From: Marvania coccoides
Taxonomy: Eukaryota; Chlorophyta; Trebouxiophyceae; Chlorellales; Chlorellaceae
Direction of reading: 5' to 3'
Length of the DNA stretch: 64,000 bases
Assembly (NCBI GenBank): GCA_963854735.1
Contig: OY978106.1
Coordinates: 124,001-188,000, forward strand
Each line of letters starts with the position of its first letter. Position 1 is the first letter of the stretch. Below the pieces are notes generated by a model, which was not told where the DNA came from, ran no database searches, and worked only from the letters and a program-made list of their open reading frames with translations. Shown piece by piece: positions 46,162 through 56,910 of the stretch. A program made the position numbers and the translations under genes.

Positions 46162-49100
46162 TCAGATTCTGGATCGCGTGGATGGCAACCGCTGTGGAAT
46201 ACTTTCGCTGGCACCGCCGCTTTCCGCCACCCGCCCAGCAGGCCCCCAGAAATTGGGCTCGTCGGTGAAAGACACTGAGGTTAAGAAGGGAAAAAAGCAA
46301 GATATATCAAGATACATAATTTGCCCTCAACAAAATTAACGTCGTTTCTCACCTTCTGCTTTCTCTGGCGCAGATTCGACCTCCAGCAGCAGCACATCGT
46401 TCACCCCAGCCTTCAGCACTGGCCCCGGCACCTGCGACAATTTCATCACAATACACTGTCAAAGTTGGGCAGATTGGGCTAGGATTGAGGAACTGCTCTT
46501 GAATTTTTCTTTCCAGGGGGATGCTTCGTTTCATTTTTTTTTAATCTCAAATGTATCGTCCTCACGTAGAGCGTCATTTGCGGCCCCACTGAAGCCCAGT
46601 ACCAGCCGAGGTTGAACCCGTTGACAAAGGCCACGCCCTTGCCCCATCCAGCAGTAAGATCCAAAAAGGTGTCTGCTAAATGGCGCGTCTCTCCGCCTGC
46701 GTCAGTCACGTTCTCAGCTGCTTCCCCTTCGATGGTCAACGTGCCGCGGTAAAAAGTGGGGCCAGCAGAAAGGGCACTTCTGGTGGTGGTGGTGGTCAGG
46801 AGGCGGCGTTTCGCGGTGTCCATGGAAGAAATCTGCTCGGAGCTAAGAATGACGTCAGCGGAAAGAATGGGGGCTGGTGGTACCCGAGACTGGTCCTCAA
46901 ACTCAAATGTGTACACCTCCCAGCCACGCACGGGGCGGCCTGCATGGAGATGCGTAAAAGGAAAGTAAGAGCAAGGGTCAGGAGAAACCTCACTGTGGGG
47001 TGGGGGAAAGTCAATAGGCTCTCGGGAAAGTGAGGGTGGCTGGGGCAAAAAGAATCGGAGAAGTTTGCGAACCGTATTTGCGAGATCAAACCTAGCAGTA
47101 AATTTAATTAATCAAACTGACGCTGGCAAAAATGATGGCGGTGGCTGGCTTGAACGTAAAATACAACATTCAAAATCGAACTGTGAAAAGTTCGGTCCAG
47201 TACCGCGCACAGAGGCCAATCACGCATGCCCTGGAACCCAGGGTTGCCAAGAAGGCCGCGCTCAAGGTTGCAGCGAGCGACAACACGGATTCCCTGGCCA
47301 GTATGGAGCCGGAGACGAGCCGCGGTGCCATTGCTGCAGGGCTCAAGTTAACGGAAGCCGGGCAATGGGAGGCTGCCCAGACCTACTTTGAGAAGGCGCT
47401 CGAGCTGCCCGGCACAGGCATGAAGCGCTTCCGCGACAAGCCACCCCAAATCAGCAACGGCGAAAAAATTGCTGCGCTCTACAACATCGCCTGCTGCCAA
47501 TCGCAAATTGGAGAGGCAGATAACGTCCACAACGGGCTGGTGGCGATTGCGGGGTGCTTGGAAGCCGGTACGTACCAAACCACAAAGAAAACTAAGAGCC
47601 GACCATAGTGAATTATTTGAAACCAAAATGTTTTATTTTTTGGGGTCATTGCCCTCAATGCCCAACGAAAAGTAATGCACGGTCGATGATTAGTCTTTCC
47701 ATGTTTATGCAGGATACGACAACTTCCAGCAGTTGCGCACCGACCCAGACCTCGACATGCTCAGAAAGAGCGAAAAGTTTGAGGGACTAATGAAGCGTTT
47801 CGAAAAGAAGGGCTTGGCAGGGCTTTTCAAGAGCCTCTGAACGCAGCATAGTTTGAGGCAATGCCCTCTTTCAATGAATAAACGAACAACGATGCAGGAT
47901 AACAACAGACAGCGAGAACTACTGGCAATATTTGAAGAGAAATCCCTTCGGAGCGACCAATAGCATCTACAAATGCTCAATTTGAAAATAATTGTTTGTA
48001 ATTATCAAAAAACCACATGGCAACACGTTTAGAAAGATTTCGGCCAAGCTGCATTTTCTTCTTAAAAGTCATCGTGAAAGAAAGAAAATGTATTTATATA
48101 ACTCACCGTCGAATGTCACCTCTCCTCCTTGCAGGCCTTTCCGATCCCAGGCTCCGGTTTCTGTAGAAGGACAGCCGAAGTTCTGCCGGCCCATTGCTTC
48201 CACAATGACATCCATAGTGATGCTGTTGCCAGGGGCAGCGATTTGTGAAGCCGGAAGCGTCAGCTTGGCGGGGCCTGGCCTCTGCAGCCGCCCCACCACT
48301 TCGCCGTTGACCAGCACGGTTGCAAAATCGGAGGGAGAGGTGCCAAAGTCCAGCACTGCGTCAGAATCGTTGTGTGGGTGCCTGTGTGGCGTGAAGAGAA
48401 GAGGAGAAGTTGAGAAACAGGAAACACCTGTTTCTAGAGAATATTCCACGGATTTTTTTCGATTTATGAATGAAACTAAGAACTGGTGGATGCTGACCTG
48501 CGAATGCTGGTGCGGTACACAATGATGCCGTACCGCTGCCCGTACTCTTCCATGGGCAAAGAGAGATCAGACACGGCCGTTGGAGACTCTGAAGCAGTGC
48601 TCATCAACGTCCCCACTGACTGCAGCTTCACGTTGCTGGCGTACGCCCTTGCAACGGGCTCCGCGGGCATCTCTGGAGGCGTGATGCCGGTGTATGCTTC
48701 GATAACCTGCCGCAGGAGCGGGGCCTTGCATTCGCCCCCAATTCCACGCTGGCAGGCGCTTCCCGCCTCAGAAATCGGGGCATCGTAATCGTAGCTAGTG
48801 ATTACAGGCTCGTACGTTCCGTCGTTTTCAACGTTGGCGCCAGCGGTGAAGCCAAAGTTGGTGCCGCCGTGAATCATATAAAAATTGAGGCTAGCGGTGC
48901 CGTTGGCCCAGCGGAGGAGAGTGTCGGTATCTTTAGCGAGGTCTTGGGCAGAGGTGTTGGCCATTTTCTCTCCCCAGCGCGTCAGCCAGCCTGTATAGAA
49001 TTCAGAATCAAAGGGGGGAGAGAAGCCAGGAGAGTTCACGGCCCGCTGCTCCGCGAAATAGTCGTCTGCACGTTTCAATAGCACGAGGTAAAATATGGTT

Positions 49101-50053
49101 AAAATCGAAGAGGAAGGGGAAATAAACTGCGCTCTTTGCATGAATGCGCTTGTTTCTAGATATGACGGAAATCACCCGAACGGCAAAAAACGCTCTTTTG
49201 CCCACACCCTTAAAAAAAGCTTTCGCACCTGGGTAAAACCAGCCTGGCCCAAAGTCCACTGCGCTCAGAACCGCGGCCCCTGGCAAAGAACCGGCTTTCG
49301 CATGCCCTCTGCTGTCTGTAGTGTACAGCAGAGCTTCTTCGCCCAACAGATGCTTCGCAAGGCCCGCCAGGTGGCCGAGGTAGGCTTTGTCAGCCCCGCA
49401 GCTGCCATACTCGTTTTCTATCTGAACCATGAGGACTGGGCCACCGTTGAAGCGCATACGAGGGCGAATGCGGGGGAGCATGGCATGCCACCAGCGGTCA
49501 ACATGCTCAAGGTAAGCGGGATCTGCGTCATGGCACAGCATTCGTTCGTGCATGGACAATAAAGTGACAAATGAACGAGAATGGACTTGCCAGAGGAGCG
49601 CAGGCGCATGGTAGCGCCGCCTGCCGTGGCGGAAGACCCCAGCCACGAGGGGAATCCCCCAAAGTCCCATTCGGCGCAGATGTAGGGACCAGCACGCACC
49701 AGAACAAACATATCCAGCTCCTCAATCAAATCGATAAAACGGCCGAGGTCCTGAAAGCCGGACCAGCGGAAGTCGCCTGGGCGGGGCTCATGCCAGTTCC
49801 ATGGAACGTAAACCTCGATTGTGTTCAGTCCCAGTGCCTTGCAGCGGATCAGGCGGTCCTTCCAATACGTGGGGTGCACACGAAAATAGTGAATAGCACC
49901 GGAGATTATCTGAAAGGGCTGGCCGTCCAGCATGAAGCGGTCGTCCTTAATACCAAAGCTTGGCGTGGTGTCTCCGGTGGCAGCGGCAGTAGAGCTTGCC
50001 GCGAGAAGAGCGGTGACTGCCAAGAGGGCAGCTGCCCGAAATGGGTGTTCCAT
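46162..50053 (-). CDS. beta-galactosidase (glycoside hydrolase family 35), secreted
   Basis: Removes terminal beta-galactosyl residues, probably from cell-wall polysaccharides. Minus-strand exons: 50053-49591, 49522-49229, 49065-48498, 48381-48107, 46939-46566, 46431-46353 and 46274-46162; 721 residues. It has a signal peptide ([15 protein letters not shown]). Family motifs: [46 protein letters not shown] with the acid/base Glu (about residue 190), and [15 protein letters not shown] with the nucleophile Glu (about 272). C-terminal jelly-roll domains end in [14 protein letters not shown]. Intron 1 has a GC donor (CTG/GCAAGT), fixed by the [12 protein letters not shown] frame. Intron 4 (48106-46940) contains a complete TPR gene on the other strand. 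ATG 50053 was chosen over an upstream GTG. Confidence 0.94.
47132..47840 (+). CDS. TPR-repeat chloroplast protein nested in the beta-galactosidase intron
   Basis: Exons are 47132-47567 and 47713-47840, giving 187 residues, entirely inside intron 4 of the minus-strand beta-galactosidase gene. The first about 45 residues ([19 protein letters not shown] onward) look like a transit peptide. The rest holds about two to three TPR motifs: [24 protein letters not shown] is a classic first unit, followed by [21 protein letters not shown]. The C-terminus ([20 protein letters not shown]) is basic. Proteins of this type, conserved in the green lineage, act as assembly or docking factors; the partner here is unknown. 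A TGTAA lies at 47997-48001. Confidence 0.85.
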
Positions 50054-50584
50054 CAAGTAGTAAAAAAATGGTTTGGTTGCAACACGACGGCCAGGAGGGA
50101 TGTTCACAGCGGGGATATGTTTTTTTTCAAGTCAAGCAGTTGAAATCAACCTTATTCAAATAATCCTTAAACCTTCAAAGGAGGAGCGGGAAGTGCTTGG
50201 GACCCCCTCAATATTGATTTTGCATGCACCAACGCTATGCATCGATCTGCCCCTACCCCGTCTGTTGTTTTTGTTTTCCCGAAACGATTTTTTTTCTTTT
50301 TCCATTTGGTTTCGCCTGACGTGGGTTGTCGATCTTCGGGCGGCGCATTTTTTAATTTACAAATAACGCTTAATACGTTGTATAGTCTGAGCGTGATCCG
50401 TTTATGTTAGGGTTCCGCAAGGCAAAGCTTTAACCATTGTTTAGGAAACGAAACAATCTCGAGTCACCCGGCAGACCACTGTGGACTTGCATACGCTTTC
50501 GTCTTCACAAAAGTATCCTATAAATACATCGTTGAATTGAATTGAAAGTCTAGTAGACGCAAGACCATCGATTTTATTTAGGTC
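50054..50584. promoter_or_regulatory. divergent intergenic between beta-galactosidase and PP2C-1
   Basis: 531 bp between divergent starts. TATAAATA at 50519-50526 lies 59 bases before the PP2C-1 ATG and is a plausible TATA box. Nothing else stands out. Confidence 0.4.
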
Positions 50585-52077
50585 ATGGGCGCATATCTCA
50601 GTGCTCCCGTAACGGACAAGGTAGGGCGGTGACGCTTAATGGCATAAACCCCTATGCAGATGGCTGGGAGGGCATCAATCGCCGTTGCAAAACCCTTCAA
50701 GTTCCTGATGAGATTTTCACATCATGGTCCTGCAGGAGTCCGCGGAAGGGGGTAATAACCTGTTTGAGTACGCTGTGTGTGCGATGCAAGGCTGGCGTAC
50801 TGACATGGTGAGTTTTGCGCCCTCTCGCCCTTCAAAAAAACACTCAATTCATCTCCCGTTGCCGCTCACTTGCGTTTGCTTCTTTTTCATCAATTTGCGC
50901 GTGCAGGAGGACGCCCACATGGTCGTCCTGGACATGGATAAATACGATTTGACGGGGTCCCCGTCAAAGAAGGCCCCTCCTACGGCATTATTTGGAGTTT
51001 TCGATGGGCACGGCGGGAAGGAAGTGGCCCGCTTCTGCGCATCCCACATGCCTGAAACGCTAATCCATACCCCGAGCTACCCTTCTGGCGACGTTTCTAA
51101 CGCCCTCACCCAGGCCTTCCTCGAGATTGACAACCTTTTGGTCAAAGACGAGCACCGCGATGAGCTGAGGGCGCTCAAGGGTTCTGAGGACGAGGAGGGG
51201 GGGGGCAACGAAGGCAGCATGACCATCAACAGCTCGCAGCTGCCGGAGGCGCTGCTGGAGGCGCTGGGGGTGTCTGGCGAGGGCGGCTACGTTTTCAAAA
51301 TCGTGAAGTCTGCTAATGGGGAAATGCAGATCACAGGGGATGACGGCGAGGAGGAGGAGGAAGCGGCAGCAGACGGTGCGGGCCCTTCTGGAGAGGGCGC
51401 TGGTCCCAGCGGCGAAGAGGAGGAGGACGGTAACGATGAGGATGCGGGCACGGCTGGCGACAGCGGCCTCCCTGTCAGCCCCTTTTCTGGCGCCAACGGC
51501 AAGCGGAAACGCGCTGAGGGCGGCGGCATGGATATTGACGGCGGAGGGGAGGACAAACCCGCAGCTGGGGGCGGCGATGCCGAGCTTGAAGGCGAGGGGG
51601 CGGCAGTGGGCGCCGGCTCTCCCCCCCGCGAAATGATAATCGAGGAGCTGAGTTCGCCCCGCGGTGAGAAGGAGTGGGCCGGCCCCAACGCGGGGTGCAC
51701 CGCCGTGTGCGCCGTAGTGCGTGGGCAGGATCTTTACGTTGCCAACGCCGGCGATTCCCGCTGCGTGCTGTCTCGGAATGGCCAGGCGGTGGCCATGACG
51801 CAGGATCACAAGCCCATGGACCCTGAGGAGTACGACCGCATCATCAAAGCCGGCGGGTTCGTGGCTGACGGCCGCGTCAACGGCAGCCTCAACCTGTCGC
51901 GGGCGCTGGGCGACTTGGAGTACAAGCAGACCAAGGAGCTGCCTGCAGAGGCGCAGATGGTGACGGCCTGCCCGGAAGTGAGGAGCGAGCGGCTGCAGCC
52001 CGGCCAGGACGAGTTTTTGTTCTTGGCGTGCGACGGCATCTGGGATGTGCTCACAAACCAGGTAGGGAATGAAACAG

Positions 52078-52110
<33 letters not shown>

Positions 52111-52540
52111 CATGGGATTCATTCAAGATCATTGCTTAACCCAGTTTACATTGAAAAGGGCCCTTGATCCTGTGGCCGCTGGCCACAGGGTCTCCTTTTG
52201 GAAGGCTATTTTTTTCGAGTTGTTTCTTCCTGCTTAGCAACTCACCACCCTTATTTCAAACATCTGTACCAAACTGATTCCCGCTCCTCCCCACATCTTA
52301 ATACTCGATTGCATGCAGGAGGCCATTGATTTTGTTCGCGAGCGGCTGTTGGAGGGCAAGACATCGCGCCAGATCTGCGAAGAGGTGTGCGACCACTGCC
52401 TGGCGCCAGATACTAGTGGATGCGGCAAAGGATGCGATAATATGAGCGTTGTTATCGCCATGTTCAAGGGGTCGGCTCTGGCACAGGAGGCTGCGGCAGC
52501 GCGGGCGAAGGGGGGCGCTGAGGGCAGTGCCAAGGCGTGA
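50585..52540 (+). CDS. PP2C-type Ser/Thr phosphatase, N-myristoylated, tandem copy 1
   Basis: A Mg2+/Mn2+-dependent protein phosphatase. Exons are 50585-50620, 50736-50807, 50907-52061 and 52319-52540, giving 494 residues. MGAYLSAPVTDK is a good N-myristoylation site, so membrane attachment is likely. Metal-site motifs: QGWRTDMEDAH, FDGHGG (about 68-73), NAGDSR, MTQDHKP, GSLNLSRALGD, CDGIWDVL and DNMSV. A long acidic insert (about residues 135-310; Glu/Asp/Gly-rich with a KRKR run) splits the domain between FDGHGG and the GCTAV strand, making it longer than usual PP2Cs. Intron 2 (99 bp) is stop-free and a multiple of three. Intron 3 has a 29-base T tract near its donor end. Substrates are unknown. 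Confidence 0.95.
52080..52108. repeat. poly-T tract, 29 bases
   Basis: Uninterrupted T run 18 bases inside intron 3 of PP2C-1, immediately followed by AG. Confidence 0.97.
52169..52189. repeat. 9-bp hairpin in PP2C-1 intron 3
   Basis: CCTGTGGCC / GGCCACAGG separated by GCT, in the AT-rich intron 3 of PP2C-1. Confidence 0.9.
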
Positions 52541-53318
52541 GAAAATGGAAGAAAGAAGGCAGAATTAAAGGCAAACAAACGTAGATGAATGGATGAAAGG
52601 TGAATGGTTATTAAGAATGTTCTTTCCCGACCCAACGATAAGTGTAAAAAATCTGTCTGCATATACCTGTTCCCCCTGCTGCATCGTACTTTCTTAACGA
52701 AAAATCGCGAAAAGCGAGTTATTGTTGTTTAATGACTATAAAAGAATGAAGTACTTAAACGGTGATGAAAAACCAAGCAATTGTCCAACGTGAAATGCCC
52801 CCCCCCAAAAAAAAACAAGACCAACTTCTCATCGCATGTTTAGTGCTAATGGCCATAATCTCTGCTTGAAATGACCCCCACCTGAGAAAGCCTCGCAAGA
52901 AAGCAGGCTGTGGGCGCCTTTGTCGAGTGAAAAAATCAACATCATTCTAGCTACTCTCTTATCACAGGGCTCAGTTGAGGCCGTAGGTCCTGGGCGTCTC
53001 CAGCGCCCATGTCCATGTATATGCTGCTCTAATAATGGCATGAAGAGAGTTGAGGTGGGAGGAAAGGAATGGAACCTCCGGAAGCCCTCGACGTGTTGTA
53101 TTGAATAATAAAATAAAATTAAAAATATATATACACATTTGATCAAGGGGCTGGGTGAGCGTCTCTTGTTGCACACCGACTGATTTTAATTTTATTTTTG
53201 CCGAGTTTTCAATCCCGACTGTGTCGGGTGTCCCTAGTTTAGCTTTTTCACACGCTCTGATTTTTATATTACACGTCGGCTACCAAAAGAGGGAGAAATA
53301 AGCCCCTGAGCCACAAAA
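52541..53318. other. intergenic between PP2C copies, 778 bp
   Basis: 3' flank of PP2C-1 (TGTAA at 52643-52647) and the upstream region of PP2C-2. No gene recognised. Confidence 0.55.
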
Positions 53319-54911
53319 ATGGGGCAATACCTCTCTGCTCCTGTGACCGAAAAGGTAGGCTGAAGAGAGAAGTGGGAAGAGTAGGAAATGCCGTATAATA
53401 AAGACAAAGAGCGCATAATAAAAGGGTTTGCAGCATAGGGTGGCTAAAAAAATTTCGAACTTTTGCAGGAGTCAAAAGAGGAGGCAAATGAACGGCTGGC
53501 ATACGGCCTCTCCGCTATGCAAGGCTGGAGAGTATCCATGGTGAGCTCAACTATCGATCACGTATACGCGCTTCTGAACATTTGGAGGTTTTCCAAAGAT
53601 GTTTGTTTGAATCAGCTGCATCCCTGTTTTGGGGGCCATATCGTATTGACTGCTGTTCCCACCTTTTTCATTGCGCAGGAGGACGCCCACATCTCTGAAC
53701 TCGACATCGACAGCAAGCAAACCGCGCTGTTCTCCGTCTTTGATGGCCACGGCGGAGGAGCGGTCTCGAAATTTGCAGCCAAACATATGGTGCGCCCACT
53801 CGTTCAATAGTTTGCTAAAGCCTTTTCATTCCCTGTTTCCATAATACCCAACTAAATTGTTTTTAAAATATTCGTGCAGCCCTACTGGTTGGTGCGAATG
53901 GAGGCCTACAAGCGTGGCGATTACGGCACCGCCATTGCTGAGGCGTACTACAAGCTGGACGAGATTCTGGACACGGAGGCGGGGCAAGAGGAGCTGAAAT
54001 ACCTGTCGGGGGCGGCAGGAGCGGAAAAGAAGACGGCGCAGGGTCTTTTTTCGCACATCGAAGACAAAATGGACGGCAGCAATGGGTCGGCAGCAGAAAA
54101 ACCAAAGACATTGACCAAGTCGGACAGCAGTCCAGAGTTCAGACAGAGCGCCCTGTCGCGTCATAGCCTCATCCCTGTCGCTGGCCCCTCTGGCGAGCCA
54201 GCAGCAGCGGCGGCAGGGGAAACAGCGGCAACAGAAACAGGTGCAGCGGAGAAGAAACCAGCGGAGGACGAGGACAGCGACGACGGCGGTGAGGCTGACA
54301 TGTATAGCGCCCTAGGTCAGGGTTGCACTGCCGTGTCCGTGCTGGTGCATGGCAATACCGTCGTCGTTGCGAATACTGGCGACTCCCGCTGCGTAATGTC
54401 GCGCAAAGGCAAGGCAGAGCCGCTGACGCTGGACCACAAACCCATCATCTACGAGGAGGCCCAGCGCATCATTAAGGCTGGCGGGTTCGTGCGGGACAAC
54501 CGCGTCAACGGCGCTCTGAACGTCTCTCGCACCATCGGTGACCTGGACTTCAAGCGCAACGCGGAGCTGCCGCACACCGACCAGATGGTGGTGGCCACCC
54601 CCGACATCACCGAGCTGAAACTGAGCGAGGGCGACGAGTTTCTGATATTGGCGTGCGATGGCATCTGGGATGTGTTGTCCAACGAGGAGGCGGTGGAGTT
54701 TGTACGCAAGCGCATCAAGCTGGGGCACTCGCTCAAGGCCATCTGCGAGGCCATGTGCGACGCCTGCCTCGCGTCGGATCTGAAAGGGCAGTGCCGTGGT
54801 GCGGACAACATGTCGGTGATTGTGGTGCTCTTTAAAAAGTACTCCAGCCACCTGGACTCGGTGTGGTACAAATTGTGGGGCTCAATCAGCGGGGCGTTCA
54901 AGCGGCGTTAG
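53319..54911 (+). CDS. PP2C-type Ser/Thr phosphatase, N-myristoylated, tandem copy 2
   Basis: Exons are 53319-53354, 53469-53540, 53679-53789 and 53880-54911, giving 416 residues. It shares the myristoylation start (MGQYLSAPVTEK), QGWRVSMEDAH, FDGHGG, NTGDSRCVMSRKG, LTLDHKP, GALNVSRTIGD, CDGIWDVL and DNMSV with copy 1. It carries its own acidic, Ala/Glu-rich insert (about residues 145-215), shorter and different in sequence. The first two introns match copy 1 in position. The third (AAKHM/PYWLV) is absent from copy 1, and copy 1's last intron is absent here. Intron 2 (138 bp) is stop-free and in frame. Clearly a tandem duplicate, old enough to have diverged in the insert. Confidence 0.95.
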
Positions 54912-55446
54912 TAAAAGAGAGTGTGTGCGCCTTGAGTTTTGTTCTTTGACTTTTGTATATTCACAAATACGTTCCCTGTTTTTAAACGTTTTATTTTAAA
55001 GACTTTCTTTACGAATGAAATGACAGTAGAATGTCGAGAGTAAACAACAGTGTAAAGTCGATGACAAAGACGAGGATGAGTGAACGAGCTGCTAGAAGAA
55101 AAGGAGCGGCCGGTGAGGAGCTGGATTCACCCCCCCCATATGCTATAGAGTTTGAGCCAAAGCTTTCTCAATGCCCACGGGATCTGGAGCAGGCTCCCAT
55201 GTTGTTTGTCTGTCCTTCGGGCATGAGTTGAGACTAAAAGGGAAAACGACCCTTTGCTTCTCTTCTTCTAAGGCTCACTCTAGAGTGAGCCTCAGATCTG
55301 AGGAGGCAGAGGAGCCAGCTGGCGCTCAATTTAAAAATTCCTCACGGCTTTTTGCCCAAGAGTTCGCATTTTTCTGCAATTTTTTCTCGCTAGAAACAAA
55401 AATCAATTAAATTTTGGCTAGCATTTTTAGTGCGCTGGACGTTAAA
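54912..55446. other. intergenic, 535 bp
   Basis: Between PP2C-2 and the zinc-finger gene. Contains a 22-bp perfect palindrome (55271-55292). A 66-codon ORF at 55031-55231 shows no recognisable features. Confidence 0.5.
55271..55292. repeat. 22-bp perfect palindrome
   Basis: AGGCTCACTC followed by TAGAGTGAGCCT: the 22 bases equal their own reverse complement. Located 155 bp upstream of the zinc-finger gene start. Confidence 0.93.
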
Positions 55447-56028
55447 ATGGAGCAGGGTTCATTCAATTCCAACATCCAAAGCCTCGCCGCGTCTACTAGC
55501 GGGCGCCAGCTCTTGATGCCTCGGCGCTGTGCTCTGGTGACCACCAAAAGGAGCCGGAACGGTGTGCGTGTGCAAGCGGGCCCTGGCAGCAGCGGGGATG
55601 ACTATTCTCGTGAATTTGAGTCGTTCAAAGCGGGCAAGGACCCTGAAAAGGCCACGCAGCTCGCTGCGCATCTGAACTTGCTTTGGTCAGTCTCCGAGGT
55701 GAGAGAACAGACGGCCAAGGCTTTCTCCATTTTTCAATTTTCCAGAAGTAAATTTGGTTTTCCCTCGAATTTGCAACCCTACATTGTCATTTTAATCTTG
55801 CAGAGGAAGCGCCCCGAGGTGTGCGAGTGCTGCAGGGGAAGTGGGGAGAAGGAGTGCGACTGGTGCCACGGAACTGGGGCCATGACGGTGGGAGACACTC
55901 TGTTTTGCGACAACCAGGGCTGCCGCAGCTGCCCTGTATGCCGTGGCAGTGGTGCCTGCCGATGCGAGCACTGCCGAGGCACTGGGAAGCGGGCTGCATG
56001 GATGACCCCTGGCATCGCTAGGCAATAG
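55447..56028 (+). CDS. DnaJ-type zinc-finger protein, plastid (BSD2/PSA2-like)
   Basis: Exons are 55447-55698 and 55804-56028, giving 158 residues. The N-terminus is a transit-like sequence (LMPRRCALVTTKRSRN). Exon 2 contains four CxxCxGxG-type units: CECCRGSG, CDWCHGTG, CPVCRGSG and CEHCRGTG, the cysteine-rich domain of DnaJ without a J-domain. Plastid proteins of this kind act as thiol chaperones in assembly of Rubisco or the photosystems. Which client this one serves cannot be told. ATG 55447 was chosen over an upstream in-frame TTG. Confidence 0.88.
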   Translation: MEQGSFNSNIQSLAASTSGRQLLMPRRCALVTTKRSRNGVRVQAGPGSSGDDYSREFESFKAGKDPEKATQLAAHLNLLWSVSEVREQTAKAFSIFQFSRSKFGFPSNLQPYIVILILQRKRPEVCECCRGSGEKECDWCHGTGAMTVGDTLFCDNQGCRSCPVCRGSGACRCEHCRGTGKRAAWMTPGIARQ

Positions 56029-56910
56029 TAGCAGAGAATTTTTCTCTCGCCTTTTCTGGCCCATATTTTTCACCCCAGGAGAGGAAAGAAGACGAAACTC
56101 CTTTATTTCCCCACCAAAAGATAGCTTGTATGTACAATTTCATGTGTGTTTTCTGTGACCCATTCTTTAAAAATAAAAAATATTGTAGATTAGACGGCCT
56201 TTCTCGCCGTCTGTGTTTGTTTCACCTATACCTTTTCTGTTTTCTTTTTCTAATAGCACTGTTTTCTAGCACCAACTGCTTCCAATGAGGAATTTGAACG
56301 GTTGTTTACCTTACTCCATGAACGAATTTTAATTTTGTAATTTTTTGCTTTGTCGGTGATATTGCATTTAAAAAAATGCTTATTAAATAATGTTAAGTAT
56401 GCAGAGAATGGAAGGCGGAAAAGTAGCATAATGCGCTGGCAGAGAGGGAAAACGCGAAGACACAAAAGCAGCAAGCGCCAGCAATAGCGGTGGCAAGAAA
56501 GTTATGCAACCCCTAGGGAACAGTGGTAATTCGGGCACGCGGCGGCCAGCAGCTCACTCTATGGAAGTATCTTGCTACAGAAGCGTTAAACAAAGCCACT
56601 TTCTCTGCACCAGAGGCATGTGGATGGTGGGCGGCGATAAGAAAGGTTTTCCTTTAGAGTTTCGGGGAAAATGAAGGATTCATTTTTTTATTTTATTTTA
56701 AACATCTGAAGCCTCTTGGTGGCCCGCTGTAGGCTGAACTTTGTTGCTTTTTTCAATAATTACACCGAAAAATACGTTAAATATATTTTCGAAACTTTTA
56801 CTCGAAATTGGAGTTAAATATTATATCTCTAGCAATAAAAGATGCGGGTCATTTTATACTAACTATTGCGTCAGTTTTAACTGTCGCGACTTGGCCGAAA
56901 GCCCGGGCCT
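56029..56910. other. intergenic, 882 bp
   Basis: AT-rich sequence with several short ORFs; no gene, RNA or repeat recognised. Confidence 0.5.

Noticed and set aside
50581..50810. PP2C-1 starting at the ATG at 50724
   Set aside because: That start would skip the conserved myristoylation exon at 50585-50620, which the paralogue also has.
51060..51809. 249-codon minus-strand ORF across PP2C-1
   Set aside because: Antisense of the catalytic domain and acidic insert; no independent features.
55031..55231. 66-codon ORF upstream of the zinc-finger gene
   Set aside because: Low-complexity, no conservation evident, and it ends in the intergenic region with the palindrome.
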